Shown piece by piece: positions 7,769-8,976 of a DNA stretch of 8,976 nucleotides; the first letter of the stretch is position 1; each line of letters begins with the position of its first letter. The stretch lies in NCBI GenBank assembly GCA_038246575.1, contig JBBRVU010000174.1, positions 1 to 8,976 of the forward strand. Reading direction: 5' to 3'. A program made the position numbers and the translations under genes. This DNA comes from JACCUZ01 sp038246575. GTDB taxonomy: Bacteria; Actinomycetota; Actinomycetes; JACCUZ01. The notes under the pieces were generated by a model, which searched no databases, was not told where the DNA came from, and saw nothing but the letters and a program-made list of their open reading frames with translations.

Positions 7769-7891
7769 AGAGTCACTCCCAGACCGCGGCCGATGACGAG
7801 ACGTTCGTCCCTGCTGGCATCGGTCGCCGGACGCCGGTGCTGTAGGCCGAACGGGGGTCTGTGCGCAGCGCTGGGGACAACTCGCGGGAGC
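7769..7891. other. 123-nt gap between the cheW and MCP genes
   Basis: This is the longest gap within the leftward gene set, so it is the most likely place for an internal promoter of the MCP-cheA-REC-GAF genes. It holds a near-palindrome, CCGGACGCCGG, at 7828-7838, a weak sigma-28-like match and the MCP ribosome site. I see no T-tract terminator. Confidence 0.4.
7817..7844 (-). promoter_or_regulatory. Weak candidate sigma-28 (FliA/WhiG-like) promoter ahead of the MCP gene
   Basis: On the minus strand TACA (7844-7841) is followed after 16 nt by ACCGATGC (7824-7817). The consensus is TAAA, about 15 nt, GCCGATAA. The CCGAT core and three of four -35 bases agree; the rest does not. The site lies about 48 nt upstream of the MCP start, a sensible distance. 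In G+C-rich DNA such a partial match can arise by chance. Confidence 0.18.
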
Positions 7892-8425
7892 TCAGGCTCC
7901 GGAGCGGCGGCGCTCGAGACGGTCCCGCAGGGCGAGCACGGCGCCGACGTCCAGGACGGCCAGCGGGCCGTGCCGGTCGGCGACCTGGCCGACGATCAGG
8001 CTGGCGGCCGCACCGGTCAGGGTCGGCGGCGGCGGCGCGCAGTCGGTCAGCGCGGCGTCGTACACGCCCGGGATGGCCTCGGTGATCAGGCCGACGACGA
8101 CGTCGTCGCGGGCGATGACGAGGATCCGGGCGCTGCTGGACAGTGCGACCTCAGGTGTCGCGAGAAGGGGACGGAGGTCGACAACGGGCAGCATCCGACC
8201 CCGCCAGTTGGCCACGCCGCGCAGCCATCCTGGTGCCGCCGGGACCCGGGTGATGCGGGGCATCGGGAGCACCTCGGCCACGTCGGCCATATCGACGGCG
8301 TAGCGCGACGCGCCCAGCCGCAGCAGGATCGCCCCGGCTGCGACGCCGGTCGAGCCGGCGATCGGCGTCTCGGGGTCCTCGACGGCAGGCTCCACCGGCA
8401 GCGGAGCGGCGAGGTCGGAGTGCAC
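7892..8425 (-). CDS. cheW: CheW-like coupling protein
   Basis: About 177 residues from GTG at 8425: an acidic, Pro-rich N-terminal tail (1-28), then one CheW domain (about 30-172). The domain shows ILLRLGASRYAVDMADVAEVLP, the hallmark GWLRGVANWRGRMLPVVDLR (66-85), RILVIARDDVVVGLITEAI and the closing LAVLDVGAVLAL strand and helix. CheW bridges receptors to the CheA P5 domain. The frame is open back to a GTG at 8545, but residues encoded before about 8446 are Cys/Trp/Pro/Arg-rich and overlap the end of the membrane-protein gene in another frame, so I reject that longer form. GTG at 8425 lies 7 nt after the upstream stop. It lacks a clear ribosome site, so coupled translation is likely. GTG at 8395 is another possible start. 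Confidence 0.88.
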   Translation of the reverse strand: MHSDLAAPLPVEPAVEDPETPIAGSTGVAAGAILLRLGASRYAVDMADVAEVLPMPRITRVPAAPGWLRGVANWRGRMLPVVDLRPLLATPEVALSSSARILVIARDDVVVGLITEAIPGVYDAALTDCAPPPPTLTGAAASLIVGQVADRHGPLAVLDVGAVLALRDRLERRRSGA

Positions 8426-8432
8426 CTCGAGG

Positions 8433-8816
8433 TCATCGGCCGGGATGGGAGGACGCTGTAGGCGGGAGCAGGGCGGCGTACGGGACGGCGACGCACAACC
8501 CGGCCAGCAGCGTCCCGCCGAGCAGCCAGGCGTATCCGAGCGCACTGCCAGCGACGACCAGGTCGCCCTCGGGGCGCGGCGTGGACAACAGGAGAACCGG
8601 CGCCAGCCAGCCGAACACGGCAGCCGCCGCTCCCGTGCGCTGGCGGAGCATCGCTCCGAACGCGATGAATGTCACGGCGCTCAGCACCAGCCCCAGACCC
8701 AGCCCGGCAGGGAGCCCGACCAGCCGCAGCGGGTGCACGAACGACCCCAGCAGCCCGACGGCAGTCCCGACCGCTGCCGCGGCGACGTGCAGGGCCACGC
8801 GCAGGGTCGAGGGCAC
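8433..8816 (-). CDS. Small four-TM membrane protein, DUF6113-like
   Basis: 127 residues with four hydrophobic helices (about 5-27, 35-56, 62-78 and 95-115). A polar loop between helices 3 and 4, STPRPEGDLVVAG (78-90), is the most distinctive part. The loop, length and topology recall DUF6113, a family of small actinobacterial membrane proteins of unknown function. I assign it from memory of the family, not from a search. The gene starts with GTG at 8816 without a good Shine-Dalgarno; a GGGGTGA run lies too far upstream. The stop at 8433 is 7 nt before the cheW start, which suggests co-translation with cheW. No catalytic motif is visible. It could be a membrane partner of the chemosensory genes, or simply an upstream housekeeping neighbour. 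Confidence 0.75.
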   Translation of the reverse strand: MPSTLRVALHVAAAAVGTAVGLLGSFVHPLRLVGLPAGLGLGLVLSAVTFIAFGAMLRQRTGAAAAVFGWLAPVLLLSTPRPEGDLVVAGSALGYAWLLGGTLLAGLCVAVPYAALLPPTASSHPGR

Positions 8817-8822
8817 GCGCCG

Positions 8823-8848
8823 AGGCTAGTCACCCCGGTGCGTGTCCA
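8823..8848 (-). promoter_or_regulatory. Weak candidate promoter for a leaderless DUF6113-like transcript
   Basis: On the minus strand TAGCCT (8828-8823) lies 6 nt before the GTG start. That is where a -10 box (TAnnnT) would sit if the RNA began at the start codon, a common actinobacterial arrangement that would explain the missing ribosome site. TGGACA (8848-8843) could be a -35, but the 14-nt spacer is shorter than usual. Confidence 0.22.
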
Positions 8849-8852
8849 GCGC

Positions 8853-8878
8853 CTAGATGTACTCGGCCAGGAGGTTGG
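8853..8878 (-). pseudogene. Possible C-terminal remnant of a leftward gene cut by the insertion sequence
   Basis: Reading leftward from the presumed element edge, the codons ACC-AAC-CTC-CTG-GCC-GAG-TAC-ATC-TAG give TNLLAEYI-stop. The codons are G/C-ending where possible and look coding. The stop is 36 nt before the next leftward gene, like the other spacings in this set. Inside the element the same frame (RQQPTRSV) looks non-coding. Eight residues are too few to name a family, and it may be chance. Confidence 0.3.
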
Positions 8879-8906
8879 TGACACTCCGGGTCGGTTGTTG
8901 ACGTAG

Positions 8907-8964
8907 CGAAGACCTCCGGGTGCGGTGGGCGATGTCTAGGTCGTCTACCGTCCGGAGGTCTTCG
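8907..8964. repeat. 13-bp perfect inverted repeat covering the transposase ribosome site
   Basis: CGAAGACCTCCGG at 8907-8919 is the exact reverse complement of CCGGAGGTCTTCG at 8952-8964. In RNA the stem can extend with G-U pairs to about 17 bp (8906-8922 with 8949-8965), leaving a 26-nt loop. The right arm holds GGAGG and reaches the first two bases of the GTG start, so a transcript entering from outside would fold the ribosome site shut. Confidence 0.85.
8954..8958 (+). promoter_or_regulatory. Strong Shine-Dalgarno GGAGG for the transposase start
   Basis: GGAGG lies 5 nt before GTG at 8964. It is the clearest ribosome site in the window, decides the start of the partial reading frame, and sits entirely within the right arm of the inverted repeat. 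Confidence 0.7.
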
Positions 8965-8976
8965 TGTCTCACCGTA
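8964..8976 (+). CDS. Start of probable IS481-family transposase (3' part outside window)
   Basis: Only four full codons are visible: GTG-TCT-CAC-CGT, then A, giving MSHR and probably N next. M/V-SHRNA is, from my knowledge of the family, the usual opening of actinobacterial IS481-family DDE transposases, which cut and join DNA at the element's terminal repeats. The call rests on these residues together with the strong ribosome site, the inverted-repeat leader and the TG-tipped edge. Nothing can be said about whether the rest of the gene is intact. Confidence 0.55.

Larger units (their letters stand above)
8879..8976 (+). mobile_element. Left end of a probable IS481-family insertion sequence (runs off the window)
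   Basis: The likely outer edge is TGACACTCCGGGTCGG at 8879: TG at the tip, followed by a TTGAC-containing stretch, as at many IS481/IS3-type terminal repeats. About 85 nt of leader then precede a transposase start. The boundary is inferred; the matching right terminal repeat and any target duplication lie beyond the window. Confidence 0.55.

Noticed and set aside
7793..8461. 222-codon rightward open frame opposite cheW
   Set aside because: It has no recognisable motif and is antisense to a clear CheW domain.
8898..8926. Promoter with -35 TTGACG for the transposase
   Set aside because: TTGACG is present, but the hexamer 17 nt downstream is TGCGGT, a poor -10. It more likely belongs to the terminal repeat.
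1..8976. CRISPR arrays, tRNA, rRNA or phage genes
   Set aside because: I found no regularly spaced repeats, no cloverleaf or CCA-ended segment, no rRNA motif and no phage structural genes on either strand.

Overview
The window is high-G+C DNA (about 70% by eye). Its gene families and codon use point to an actinobacterium (Actinomycetota): a GNAT of the Rv0428c/cg3035 type, an actinobacterial VanW protein, a small DUF6113-like membrane protein and frequent GTG starts. I cannot name the genus from sequence alone.

Layout. At the left edge the 3' part of a GNAT acetyltransferase gene reads rightward (2-646). All the other full-length genes read leftward, in what looks like one transcription direction: small DUF6113-like membrane protein (8816-8433), CheW (8425-7892), a 123-nt gap, six-TM methyl-accepting protein (7768-6218), hybrid CheA with a C-terminal receiver (6183-3997), REC-GAF response regulator (3970-3011), flavin reductase (2971-2456) and VanW protein (2451-643). 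Gaps are 4-39 nt except the 123-nt one ahead of the MCP gene. The VanW and GNAT genes converge, and their TAG stops share the palindrome CTAG. There is no gene-free stretch longer than about 150 nt.

The right edge (about 8879-8976) appears to be the left end of an insertion sequence. A 13-bp perfect inverted repeat encloses a strong Shine-Dalgarno, which is followed by GTG-TCT-CAC-CGT, the typical opening codons of actinobacterial IS481-family transposases. Just outside it, a short leftward reading frame ends in TNLLAEYI-stop. It may be the tail of a gene the element interrupted.

Function. The centre of the window is a compact chemosensory system: a membrane-embedded receptor, CheW, a CheA with HPt, kinase, CheW-like and receiver domains but no P2 domain, and a separate receiver fused to a GAF domain. 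No CheR, CheB, CheD or stand-alone CheY is in view, so adaptation and output differ from the flagellar paradigm or are encoded elsewhere. The system may control something other than flagella. The flavin reductase and VanW genes are probably co-transcribed, but a functional link to signalling is only inference.
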